Origin: Clostridia bacterium
GTDB taxonomy: Bacteria; Bacillota; Clostridia; Oscillospirales; Acutalibacteraceae
Length of the DNA: 64,000 bases
Direction: 5' to 3'
NCBI GenBank assembly: GCA_017438845.1
Contig: JAFRUO010000002.1
Location: 1-64,000, forward strand
Notes under the pieces: model-generated
Database searches by the model: none
What the model saw: only the letters and a program-made list of their open reading frames with translations
What the model was told of the DNA's origin: nothing
Shown here: in pieces, positions 42,208 to 50,086 of the stretch
Numbering within the stretch: position 1 is the first letter of the stretch
Layout of the letters: every line of letters begins with the position of its first letter
Made by a program: the position numbers and the translations under genes

Positions 42208-43557
42208 ATGGGAATTTTTTCGAAAATAAATTTCGGACTGACCAAAACCCGTAACAAAATGGCAGGCGCTATTGACGACCTTTTTGACGGCGCCGAGGAA
42301 ATCACCGACGATTTATACGCCGAGCTTGAGGAAATCCTTGTTATGGCTGACGTCGGAATGGTTACCGCCGTTGAAATTACCGAAAGGCTTAAGCAGTCCG
42401 TAGCGGAAAAAAAGCTTAAAAATTCGGCACGGATAAAGGAAGAAATCAAAAACATTGTCGCAGAGCTTCTCTACGGCGGCGAGGATATGGGGCTTATCAC
42501 ACAGCCTTCGATTATCCTTGTTATCGGAGTTAACGGAGTCGGCAAGACCACCACTATCGGCAAGCTTGCCTCCATGTACAAGGCTCAGGGCAAAAAGGTG
42601 CTTTTAGGCGCAGCCGACACCTTCCGCGCGGCGGCTATCGACCAGCTTCAGATCTGGGCTGACCGCTCGGGCGTTGATATTGTTAAGCACGCCGAGGGCG
42701 CAGACCCTGCCGCAGTTGTGTTTGACACGGTCAACGCCGCCAAGGCGAGAAACACCGACATTGTAATAATCGACACCGCAGGCAGACTTCACAACAAGAA
42801 AAACCTTATGGAGGAGCTTGCAAAAATATACAGAGTTATCGACAAGGAGCTTCCCTACTCGGACCGTGAGGTGCTTTTAGTGCTTGACGCGACTACGGGA
42901 CAGAACGCCGTTAACCAGGCAAGGGAGTTCAAAGCCGTTGCTGATATAACTGGCATCGTGCTCACAAAGCTTGACGGTACCGCAAGGGGCGGCGTTGTGC
43001 TTGCAATTAAAAACGAGCTTGGCATTCCCGTAAAATTCATCGGCGTCGGAGAGCAGATTGACGACCTTCAGCCGTTCAACCCGAAGGCGTTTGCCGACGG
43101 ACTGTTCAAGAAGATTGAGTACGAGGAGAGCGATGAAAATGAAAGTGAAAAAATTACTGAAAACATCCTGGGCAGCGTACGAGATGCTGACTATGGACAC
43201 GCCGACGGCGAAGAGACGGGCGAAAGCGAAAATCAAAAAGCTTCCGAAGCGTATGATGAGCCGACAGGCGAGGAAATCCTCGAAGCAGTCTCCGAAATCG
43301 TCTCGGAGCTTATACCTCAGTCAGATGAAGACGGAGTTTCTGGACTTCAACCGCAAGAGGAGATAAGCGACGCAGAGGCAACTGCCGAGCCCGAAGAAGC
43401 CGAAGAAGCGGAGGAAGCGCAAGAAGAAATCCCCGAAGAAACAGCCGAAGAGGCTGAGGCTGAAGAAGCCGCCCCCGAAGCGGAGCAGGCAGAAGAGCCC
43501 GAAGATGAAAAGAAGGAAAAGAGGAGATTCTTTGGATTTTTTAATCGCCACTCATAA
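42208..43557 (+). CDS. ftsY: Signal recognition particle receptor FtsY with acidic C-terminal tail
   Basis: A 449-residue SRP receptor GTPase. The N domain and G domain occupy about 1-302: GVNGVGKTTTIGKLA (P-loop), DTFRAAAIDQL, DTAGRLHNKKNLMEEL, TKLDGTARGGV and GVGEQIDDLQPFNP. FtsY normally carries any acidic A domain at the N-terminus. Here the N-terminus is short (MGIFSKINFGLTKTRNK) and an acidic Glu/Ala-rich extension of about 147 residues follows the G domain, ending in KKEKRRFFGFFNRHS, a basic-aromatic end like a membrane-binding helix. The tail continues in frame without a break. AAAGGAAAC precedes the ATG. The gene overlaps rdgB. Confidence 0.96.
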   Translation: MGIFSKINFGLTKTRNKMAGAIDDLFDGAEEITDDLYAELEEILVMADVGMVTAVEITERLKQSVAEKKLKNSARIKEEIKNIVAELLYGGEDMGLITQPSIILVIGVNGVGKTTTIGKLASMYKAQGKKVLLGAADTFRAAAIDQLQIWADRSGVDIVKHAEGADPAAVVFDTVNAAKARNTDIVIIDTAGRLHNKKNLMEELAKIYRVIDKELPYSDREVLLVLDATTGQNAVNQAREFKAVADITGIVLTKLDGTARGGVVLAIKNELGIPVKFIGVGEQIDDLQPFNPKAFADGLFKKIEYEESDENESEKITENILGSVRDADYGHADGEETGESENQKASEAYDEPTGEEILEAVSEIVSELIPQSDEDGVSGLQPQEEISDAEATAEPEEAEEAEEAQEEIPEETAEEAEAEEAAPEAEQAEEPEDEKKEKRRFFGFFNRHS

Positions 43558-44119
43558 TTTAAAAAAGCAGGCGGAGCTTCAGAGAATTTTGGAGCCTTTG
43601 AATATAAAGGTGCTTACCGCCGAAATGGCAGGCGTTGAGCTTACCGATGTCGAGGAAACGGGTACCACCTTTGAGGAAAACGCTTTTCTCAAGGCGGACA
43701 GCGGCTGTAAGGAAAGCGGTATGGTCTGCGTTGCGGACGATTCGGGACTGATGGTTGACTTCCTTGACGGAGCGCCCGGAGTATATTCCGCACGCTTTGC
43801 AGGCGAGCACGGCAACGATGAAAAGAACATTGAAAAGCTTTTAGAGGCGTTAAAAAATGTGCCCGAGGAAAAACGTACCGCAAAATTTGTAAGTGCAGTC
43901 TGCTGCTGTTTCCCGGACGGAAGAAGTTTTACCGTCAGGGGAGAGTGTCACGGCGTTATAGCCTTTGAAAAGCACGGAAACGGCGGTTTTGGCTACGACC
44001 CCGTCTTTCTTGTGGGCGACAAAACCTTCGGCGAATTAAATGCCGAGGAAAAAGACAGAATAAGTCACAGAGGCAACGCCCTTCGCAAATTTGTCGAGGA
44101 ATTGCCGAAATATTTATAA
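43532..44119 (+). CDS. rdgB: XTP/dITP diphosphatase (RdgB/HAM1)
   Basis: A 195-residue house-cleaning enzyme that hydrolyses XTP and dITP to the monophosphates. MDFLIATHNLKKQAELQRIL, TGTTFEENAFLKADSG, VADDSGLMVDFLDGAPGVYSARFAG and FGYDPVFLV are the family motifs. The TTG at 43532 is chosen because GAGGAG lies five bases upstream and the protein then begins at the normal SxxN-containing strand; it overlaps the ftsY end by 26 bases. An upstream in-frame ATG (43505) would add nine basic residues. Confidence 0.95.
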   Translation: MDFLIATHNLKKQAELQRILEPLNIKVLTAEMAGVELTDVEETGTTFEENAFLKADSGCKESGMVCVADDSGLMVDFLDGAPGVYSARFAGEHGNDEKNIEKLLEALKNVPEEKRTAKFVSAVCCCFPDGRSFTVRGECHGVIAFEKHGNGGFGYDPVFLVGDKTFGELNAEEKDRISHRGNALRKFVEELPKYL

Positions 44120-44162
44120 CAAGGAAACTTAGGGCGGGGCTTCCCGCCGCACGGAGAAAAAT

Positions 44163-44459
44163 ATGACAAGTAAAGAAAGAGCAAAATTAAGAGGCGAGGC
44201 AAACTCTCTCGAAGCGCTGTTTCAGGTCGGCAAGGGCGGAATATCCGACGCACTCATAAAGCAGACGGACGACGCGCTTACCGCAAGGGAGCTTATAAAG
44301 CTTCGTGTGCTTCGCGAAACCTGCCCCACTACGCCGAGGGAAACCGCAGAGGCGCTTGCGAAGGCAACGGGAGCCGAGGTCGTTTCGGTTATCGGCGGAG
44401 TAATGATACTTTACAGATACAGCGAAAAGCTTCACGAAAAGAAAAAGGGCAAAAAATAA
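44163..44459 (+). CDS. yhbY: YhbY-family CRM-domain RNA-binding protein
   Basis: A 98-residue single CRM domain protein that binds pre-50S ribosomal RNA. MTSKERAKLRGEANSLEALFQVGKGGIS, ELIKLRVLRETCP and VVSVIGGVMILYR, with the GxxG-like VIGGV, match the family. ACGGAG precedes it. It lies in the conserved Firmicute order yhbY-nadD-yqeK-rsfS. Confidence 0.96.
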   Translation: MTSKERAKLRGEANSLEALFQVGKGGISDALIKQTDDALTARELIKLRVLRETCPTTPRETAEALAKATGAEVVSVIGGVMILYRYSEKLHEKKKGKK

Positions 44460-44468
44460 GGTGACGCT

Positions 44469-45095
44469 ATGAAAATCGGAATTTTCGGAGGCACCTTTAA
44501 CCCCGTGCATAACGGTCATATACGGCTTGCCGACGAGTTTAAAAACAGGCTCGGTCTGGACAAAATAATAGTCGTGCCCGACAAAAGACCCGTGCACAAG
44601 ACCTGGGAGGACCTGATAATTGACGACATGCGCTACGATATGTGCGCTCTTGCGTTTGACAGGCCCGGTTACGAGGTCAGCCGTATGGAAATGGACCGTG
44701 AGTCGGACAGCTACACGGTGCTGACCGTAAGGGAGCTTCGAAAGCAGTATAAGGACGACGAGCTTTACCTGATTATCGGCTCGGATATGTTCCTTATTTT
44801 TCACAAGTGGTATAAGTACCGGGAGATAATGGAAAACTGTACACTGTGCGTGGCTTCCAGGGATGACGCAGACAGCCTTTTTGAGCTGAGAAGTTATGCG
44901 TTTTCGTTTCTCAAGGTGTATATTAAGGAGCTTGAGGGCAAGGGAATAATCATTTCTCCGGTGCAGCCCTATAAGCTCAGCTCCTCTGAAATCAGGCAGA
45001 AAATTAAAAACGGCGCGGATGTTTCGGAGTTTGTCCCCGAAAAGGTTTACGAATATATCAAAAAAAGAGGACTGTATGGATACCCAAAGGAATGA
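44469..45095 (+). CDS. nadD: Nicotinate-nucleotide adenylyltransferase
   Basis: A 208-residue enzyme making nicotinate adenine dinucleotide. IGIFGGTFNPVHNGHIRLA (HxGH nucleotide-binding motif), VPDKRPVHKT, YLIIGSDMF and the C-terminal LSSSEIRQKIKNG (ISSTxIR-like) are clear. AAGGTGACG precedes ATG. Its end overlaps yqeK by 20 bases. Confidence 0.97.
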   Translation: MKIGIFGGTFNPVHNGHIRLADEFKNRLGLDKIIVVPDKRPVHKTWEDLIIDDMRYDMCALAFDRPGYEVSRMEMDRESDSYTVLTVRELRKQYKDDELYLIIGSDMFLIFHKWYKYREIMENCTLCVASRDDADSLFELRSYAFSFLKVYIKELEGKGIIISPVQPYKLSSSEIRQKIKNGADVSEFVPEKVYEYIKKRGLYGYPKE

Positions 45096-45675
45096 AGAGT
45101 TTATAAGCGAAATCAAAAAACGGCTTACGCCGTACAGGTTTTACCATTCGCTCAACGTTGCCGAGGAGGCGAAAAGGCTTGCCCTGAAATACGGTGCAGA
45201 CCCCGACAAAGCCTTTACGGCAGGCCTTATTCACGATATAATGAAGGACACCGACAAGGCTGAGCAGAAACGGATAATTGAGCAGGGCGGGCACACGCTT
45301 ACGCCCACCGAGCTTGAAAGCCCCAAGACCTGGCACGCCGTCAGCGGTGAAATCTTTTTAAGAAATGAACTCAATGTCACTGACGAAGAAATTCTTTCGG
45401 CGGTACGGTATCACACCACTGCGAAGGCAGGTATGACGCTTCTTGAAAAGGTGCTTTACATAGCCGACTACACCTCGGCTGAAAGGGATTACGACGACGT
45501 TGACGTAATCCGTGCGAAGGCGGAGCAAAGCCTTGAGGACGCTATGCTTTACGGTCTGCAGTACACAATCGGTGAAATGGTTAAAGAGGGCAGACCCGTA
45601 CACCCCGACAGCATACACGCATACAATGAGGTAGCGGTATTTATTAAAAAGAGAGGAAAGGAACAAAAATGTTAA
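45076..45675 (+). CDS. yqeK: YqeK-like HD-domain phosphohydrolase
   Basis: A 199-residue HD-superfamily protein; members hydrolyse diadenosine tetraphosphate to ADP. YRFYHSLNVAEEAKRLALKYG supplies the first His, AGLIHDIMKDTDKAEQ the HD doublet, TWHAVSGEIF and VRYHTTAKAGMTLLEKVLYIADYTSAER the remaining metal ligands. ATG 45076 lies behind AAAGAGG inside the nadD 3' end; a longer frame would begin deep within nadD. Coupled to rsfS by a seven-base overlap. Confidence 0.95.
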   Translation: MDTQRNEEFISEIKKRLTPYRFYHSLNVAEEAKRLALKYGADPDKAFTAGLIHDIMKDTDKAEQKRIIEQGGHTLTPTELESPKTWHAVSGEIFLRNELNVTDEEILSAVRYHTTAKAGMTLLEKVLYIADYTSAERDYDDVDVIRAKAEQSLEDAMLYGLQYTIGEMVKEGRPVHPDSIHAYNEVAVFIKKRGKEQKC

Positions 45676-46025
45676 CACAGGATATACTCGAAAATTCGGT
45701 AAAAATACTTGACAATAAAAAGGCGATTGACATAGTCGCACTTAAAATTAACGAGGTTACAAGCGTTGCGGACTATTTCGTCATCGTTTCGGGCACCTCG
45801 ACCACTCATGTTAAGGCGCTTGCCGAGGAGCTTGAGGACAAGCTTTCGGAAATGGGGCAGGAGCCCAAGCATATTGAGGGCAAGGCTACGGGCTGGATAC
45901 TGCTTGACTACGGCAATGTAGTCGTGCACGTTTTTACGCCCGACCAGAGGGAAAATTTCAACCTTGAAAAGCTCTGGCAGGATGCGGACACGGTTGACAT
46001 TTCCGAATGGATAAAGGAAGACTAA
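45669..46025 (+). CDS. rsfS: Ribosomal silencing factor RsfS
   Basis: A 118-residue protein that binds L14 and blocks 70S assembly in starvation. DIVALKINEVTSVADYFVIVSGTSTTHVKALAEELEDKL and GWILLDYGNVVVHVFTPDQRENFNLEKLW are the DUF143/RsfS signatures. AGAGGAAAGGAAC precedes the ATG, within the yqeK end. Confidence 0.97.
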   Translation: MLTQDILENSVKILDNKKAIDIVALKINEVTSVADYFVIVSGTSTTHVKALAEELEDKLSEMGQEPKHIEGKATGWILLDYGNVVVHVFTPDQRENFNLEKLWQDADTVDISEWIKED

Positions 46026-46056
46026 TAAACTTTTCATATATGCGAGGAAGATAGCT

Positions 46057-48465
46057 ATGGATTACAATTTTAAAAACGTTGAACAGAAATGGCAGCAAAA
46101 ATGGGAGGAAGAGGGAGTTTTCCACGCAGTGGACAATTCCCCGAAGAAAAAATTCTACGCTCTTGTAGAGTTTCCCTATCCGTCGGGCGCAGGTATGCAC
46201 GTCGGTCACATCAAGGCTTATTCCGGTCTTGAGGTTGTGTCGAGAAAAAGAAGGCTTGAGGGCTACAATGTGCTTTTCCCTATAGGCTTTGACGCATACG
46301 GACTGCCCACCGAAAACTATGCCATTAAAACAGGCATTCATCCCAGACAGGTAACGGACATCAATATCAAAAAATTCACTTCACAGCTTAAGCGCGTAGG
46401 CTTCTCCTTTGACTGGACGAGAGTTATCGACACCACCGAGGAGGGTTACTACAAGTGGACTCAGTGGATTTTCCTTAAAATGTTTGAAAACGGGCTTGCC
46501 TTCCGTGACAAGACCCTTGTAAACTACTGCCCCTCGTGTAAGGTTGTCCTTTCAAACGAGGACTCCCAGGGCGGCAAATGCGACATCTGTCACAGCGATG
46601 TTGTTCAGAAGTCGAAGGACGTATGGTATTTGAGAATTACCGAGTATGCCGACAAGCTGCTTGAGGGCCTTGAGCACGTTGACTACCTGCCGAACGTAAA
46701 GCTGCAGCAGGTTAACTGGATCGGAAAATCAAGAGGAGCCTTCGTTGACTTTACGCTTAACGAAATTCCCGAAAAGCTCGAAATATATACCACAAGACCC
46801 GACACGCTTTTCGGCGTAACATTTATGGTTATCGCTCCCGAGCATCCGCTTATCGACAAGTACGCCGACAAAATCGGCAATATGCCCGAAATTGAAGCGT
46901 ACCGTCAGGAATGTGCCAAGAAGACCGAGTTTGAGCGCACTCAGCTTGTCAAGGACAAGACGGGCGTATGCATTCGGGGAATCTCTGCAAAGAACCCCGT
47001 AAACGGCGATGACATTCCGATATATATATCGGACTATGTTATGATGGGCTACGGTACGGGCGCAATTATGGCTGTTCCCGCACACGACCAGAGAGACTAT
47101 GAGTTTGCAAAGAAATTCGGCATTAACATAATCGAGGTTATCAAGGGCGGCGACATTTCCGTTGAGGCATATACCGGCGACGGCGAAATGGTCAACTCCG
47201 GCTTCCTTAACGGTATGGACAACAAAAAGGACTCAATTGCAAAGATGATTGACTTCCTTCAGGAAAAGGGTATCGGCAAAGGCGGCGTTCAGTACAAGAT
47301 GAAGGACTGGGCGTTTAACCGTCAGCGCTATTGGGGCGAGCCAATTCCGATTGTGCACTGCCCGAACTGCGGTCTTGTACCGCTGCCTTATGACGAGCTT
47401 CCTCTGAAGCTTCCCAAGGTGGAAAACTTTGAGCCCGGTCAGGACGGCGAAAGTCCGCTTGCAAAGATTGACTCCTTTGTCAACTGTAAGTGCCCGAAGT
47501 GCGGCGGCGACGCCAAGAGGGAGACCGACACCATGCCTCAGTGGGCAGGCTCAAGCTGGTACTTCCTGCGCTATATCGACCCGCACAACGACAAGGAGCT
47601 TGCCTCTCAGGAAAAGCTTAATTACTGGGGACCGGTTGACTGGTACAACGGCGGTATGGAGCACGTCACACGACATATGATTTATTCACGCTTCTGGCAC
47701 CGCTTCCTTTACGACATCGGCGCAGTACCGTTCCCGGAGCCTTATCTTAAGAGAACCGCGCAGGGACTTATTTTGGGCCCCGACGGCGTTAAGATGAGTA
47801 AATCAAGAGGTAACGTAATCGACCCGAATGAGGTTGTCGACGTGTACGGCGCAGACGTACTTCGCACCTACGTTCTGTTTATGGGCGACTATGAGCAGGC
47901 GGCACCGTGGAGCGAGTCGAGCGTTAAGGGCTGTAAGAGATTCGTTGACCGCATTTGGAAGCTTCAGGAGATGCTTACCGACGGCGACGAGTACTCAGCG
48001 GAGCTTTCCTCCGCAATGCACAAGACGGTTAAAAAGGTTACTGGCGACATTGAGCAGATGAAGTTCAACACTGCCATCGCCGCCGTTATGACCCTGCTTA
48101 ACAACATATACGACAAGGGCAGCATCAACCGCGCGGAGCTTAAGACCCTGCTGCTGCTTGTAAACCCGTTTGCTCCTCATATCACCGAGGAAATGTGGAG
48201 CGCACTCGGTTACGGCGAAATGCTTGCCAAGGACGGAGTATGGCCCGAATATGACGAGGCGAAGTGTGTTGACTCGACCGTTGAAATCGTTGTTCAGATT
48301 AACGGTAAAATCCGCACCAAGCTCAATGTCCCCACCGACATTTCAAACGAGGACGCAATTGCCCTTGCAAAGCAGGACGAAAAAATTGCCGAGGAAATTG
48401 CAGGCAAGAACATAATCAAGGAAATTTACGTCAAGGGCAAGCTTGTAAATATAGTTGCTAAATAA
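46057..48465 (+). CDS. leuS: Leucyl-tRNA synthetase
   Basis: An 802-residue class Ia synthetase. The HIGH-type motif is in PYPSGAGMHVGHIKAYS (about 45), and KMSKSRGN (about 576) is the KMSKS motif. An editing domain spans about 220-400 (TTRPDTLFGVTFMV, YGTGAIMAVPAHDQRD), and a zinc-like domain carries CPSCK...CDICHSD. The C-terminal anticodon-binding part ends with INGKIRTKLNVP and IIKEIYVKGKLVNIV. Length is normal for Firmicutes. Immediately downstream of rsfS, as in many Clostridia. Confidence 0.98.
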   Translation: MDYNFKNVEQKWQQKWEEEGVFHAVDNSPKKKFYALVEFPYPSGAGMHVGHIKAYSGLEVVSRKRRLEGYNVLFPIGFDAYGLPTENYAIKTGIHPRQVTDINIKKFTSQLKRVGFSFDWTRVIDTTEEGYYKWTQWIFLKMFENGLAFRDKTLVNYCPSCKVVLSNEDSQGGKCDICHSDVVQKSKDVWYLRITEYADKLLEGLEHVDYLPNVKLQQVNWIGKSRGAFVDFTLNEIPEKLEIYTTRPDTLFGVTFMVIAPEHPLIDKYADKIGNMPEIEAYRQECAKKTEFERTQLVKDKTGVCIRGISAKNPVNGDDIPIYISDYVMMGYGTGAIMAVPAHDQRDYEFAKKFGINIIEVIKGGDISVEAYTGDGEMVNSGFLNGMDNKKDSIAKMIDFLQEKGIGKGGVQYKMKDWAFNRQRYWGEPIPIVHCPNCGLVPLPYDELPLKLPKVENFEPGQDGESPLAKIDSFVNCKCPKCGGDAKRETDTMPQWAGSSWYFLRYIDPHNDKELASQEKLNYWGPVDWYNGGMEHVTRHMIYSRFWHRFLYDIGAVPFPEPYLKRTAQGLILGPDGVKMSKSRGNVIDPNEVVDVYGADVLRTYVLFMGDYEQAAPWSESSVKGCKRFVDRIWKLQEMLTDGDEYSAELSSAMHKTVKKVTGDIEQMKFNTAIAAVMTLLNNIYDKGSINRAELKTLLLLVNPFAPHITEEMWSALGYGEMLAKDGVWPEYDEAKCVDSTVEIVVQINGKIRTKLNVPTDISNEDAIALAKQDEKIAEEIAGKNIIKEIYVKGKLVNIVAK

Positions 48466-48476
48466 CAGGTGATATT

Positions 48477-48593
48477 ATGCTTTCTTTCGGCGATCTTGCA
48501 GATAAGCTGATTGATATTTTCAGAAACACAAGGGCGGCGGATGCCGTGATGTATATCGCGTCGCTCGTACAGGCATTCTTCAAAGGAGAATAA
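48477..48593 (+). CDS. Small 38-residue protein of unknown function
   Basis: An ORF of 38 codons starting at ATG 48477 behind AGGTGATATT, between leuS and the esterase lipoprotein. Its sequence (beginning MLSFGDLADKLIDIF, ending ASLVQAFFKGE) would form an amphipathic helix. It stops just before the next start and contains that gene's AAGGAG. It may be a real small protein or a leader peptide coupling translation. I do not recognise it. Confidence 0.4.
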   Translation: MLSFGDLADKLIDIFRNTRAADAVMYIASLVQAFFKGE

Positions 48594-48600
48594 AGCCCTT

Positions 48601-49902
48601 ATGGTTAAACGGGTAATAAGCATCCTGCTGGTTGCTATTCTTACGGGATGCATCTGGGAGCAGACAAGCTCCTTTGCGAAAAGGCGTGACTTCGCTATTG
48701 TTGCCAACAGCGAGGAAACCGATATAACCTACGGCGAGTACGGCAACAGCTCGGAAATCGAGGACGAGTTTAAAAGCAAAAAGGACGAGCTTGAAAAGCT
48801 TGTCGGTAACTCCGACGAGGAAACTCAGCTTCAGGTAAAGACCCTCTTTGCCGAGCTTTACGGCTTTTTAAAGGACGTTGTAACCTCGGGCGGAGAGGTA
48901 AGGGACCTTGACTCTGCGGAAGAAAAATTTACCGACATCTTTAACGGGCTTTTCGCCCTTGACACCAAGCTTTACAACACCAGCCCCGAGCTTATGGGCG
49001 AGCTTACCAACAAGGGCTTCGTCACAACGGCAATCGGCATAGTCTGGGACATTGTAACCTTCTACGACAACAACAGGGTAAATTCCCAGACGATGAAGGA
49101 AAATGTCACAAGGCTTGAGGACATACCGTACATTGACGACGGCTCGGGCGAGCATATGCTTGACATCTTTTATCCCGAGGGGACAAAGGAAAAGCTGCCC
49201 GTGATAATTGATATTCACGGCGGCGGACTGATGATGGGCGACAAGGACTCAAACCGTGTTTACTGCTCATACCTTGCCGAAAGGGGATACACGGTGGTTG
49301 CGCTTAACTACCGCCTTTCGCCCGACGTGCTTTATCCGTCGCAGGTGCAGGACATTATGGCGGCATTCAAATGGGTGCACGACAACGCCGACAAATATTT
49401 TATCGACCTTGAAAAGGTTTATGTCACGGGCGACTCGGCAGGCGGTCAGCTTGCGTACTACGTTCCGCTTGTGAACACAAGCGAACAGCTTCAGGCGCTC
49501 TATGAGGTTGAGCCTTCGGGACTTGAAATTGACGCGCTCGGTCTTGTGTCGGGAATGTACGACTTTAAGAACGGCTTTAACGCGCCGCTTCTGTCGTGCT
49601 ATTTCGGCTTTGACTATAAGAACTCGCCCTACTACAATTACCTTCAGCCCGAAGAGGTGCTGGATTTGGGCGCTCTTCCGCCGAGCTATATTGTCACCTG
49701 CTCAAGGGATTTTCTCCACGCCTCGGGCGTGTATTTCGATGAAATACTGACCGAGAAAAATATTGAGCATCAGTTCCGTGACTGGGGGCTTTCGGTCACC
49801 AAGGGTTCGGGACACATCACCTCGGTAGCCTATCCCGAAATTGAAGAAAGCCAGAACACCATAAACGAAATGCTCGCATTTTTTGAAAGTCATACAAAAT
49901 GA
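48601..49902 (+). CDS. Alpha/beta hydrolase lipoprotein (esterase/lipase type)
   Basis: A 433-residue exported hydrolase. The signal peptide ends in a lipobox (VAILTGC, Cys about 17). An acidic, mostly helical region (about 20-160) precedes the catalytic domain, with IIDIHGGGLMMG (oxyanion hole), ALNYRLSPDVLYPSQVQDIMAAFKWV and VTGDSAGGQLA (nucleophile Ser). The catalytic His is probably in KGSGHITS. This is the hormone-sensitive lipase/carboxylesterase type, with a helical N-terminal extension not usual for the family. AAGGAG lies 13 bases upstream. Confidence 0.87.
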   Translation: MVKRVISILLVAILTGCIWEQTSSFAKRRDFAIVANSEETDITYGEYGNSSEIEDEFKSKKDELEKLVGNSDEETQLQVKTLFAELYGFLKDVVTSGGEVRDLDSAEEKFTDIFNGLFALDTKLYNTSPELMGELTNKGFVTTAIGIVWDIVTFYDNNRVNSQTMKENVTRLEDIPYIDDGSGEHMLDIFYPEGTKEKLPVIIDIHGGGLMMGDKDSNRVYCSYLAERGYTVVALNYRLSPDVLYPSQVQDIMAAFKWVHDNADKYFIDLEKVYVTGDSAGGQLAYYVPLVNTSEQLQALYEVEPSGLEIDALGLVSGMYDFKNGFNAPLLSCYFGFDYKNSPYYNYLQPEEVLDLGALPPSYIVTCSRDFLHASGVYFDEILTEKNIEHQFRDWGLSVTKGSGHITSVAYPEIEESQNTINEMLAFFESHTK

Positions 49903-49904
49903 AA

Positions 49905-49940
49905 AAAGACAGCAAAGATAACCTTTGCAGTCTTTATTTT
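49905..49940 (+). terminator. Terminator after the esterase gene
   Basis: AAAGAC-AG-CAAAG (49905-49917) pairs with CTTTG-CA-GTCTTT (49923-49935), followed by ATTTTATG. It may end the long trmH-to-esterase stretch. Confidence 0.7.
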
Positions 49941-49953
49941 ATGAATACCGAAC

Positions 49954-50036
49954 AGCCTTCCCCTTGAGGTGACTCCCTTGTTAAGGGAGATGTCTGCGAA
50001 GCAGACAGAGGGTTTCCTGTTTTCGGAGAAAAAAGG
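49954..50036. repeat. 83-bp intergenic repeat, copy A
   Basis: Begins AGCCTTCCCC and contains two hairpins, CTCCCTTG-TTAAGGGAG and GTCTGC-GAA-GCAGAC, ending with GTTTTCGGAGAAAAAAGG. It matches copy B (51639-51721) at 80 of 83 positions in the same orientation. A GGATGAGGTG tail follows both copies. Confidence 0.95.
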
Positions 50037-50086
50037 GGGACCGCTTGCGGCGGATGAGGTGTAGGTGCGAAGCACCGTTTAAAACC

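Noticed and set aside
44187-45116. Minus-strand 309-codon frame across yhbY and nadD
   Set aside because: Both overlapped plus-strand genes are certain, and the frame has no domain or start signals.
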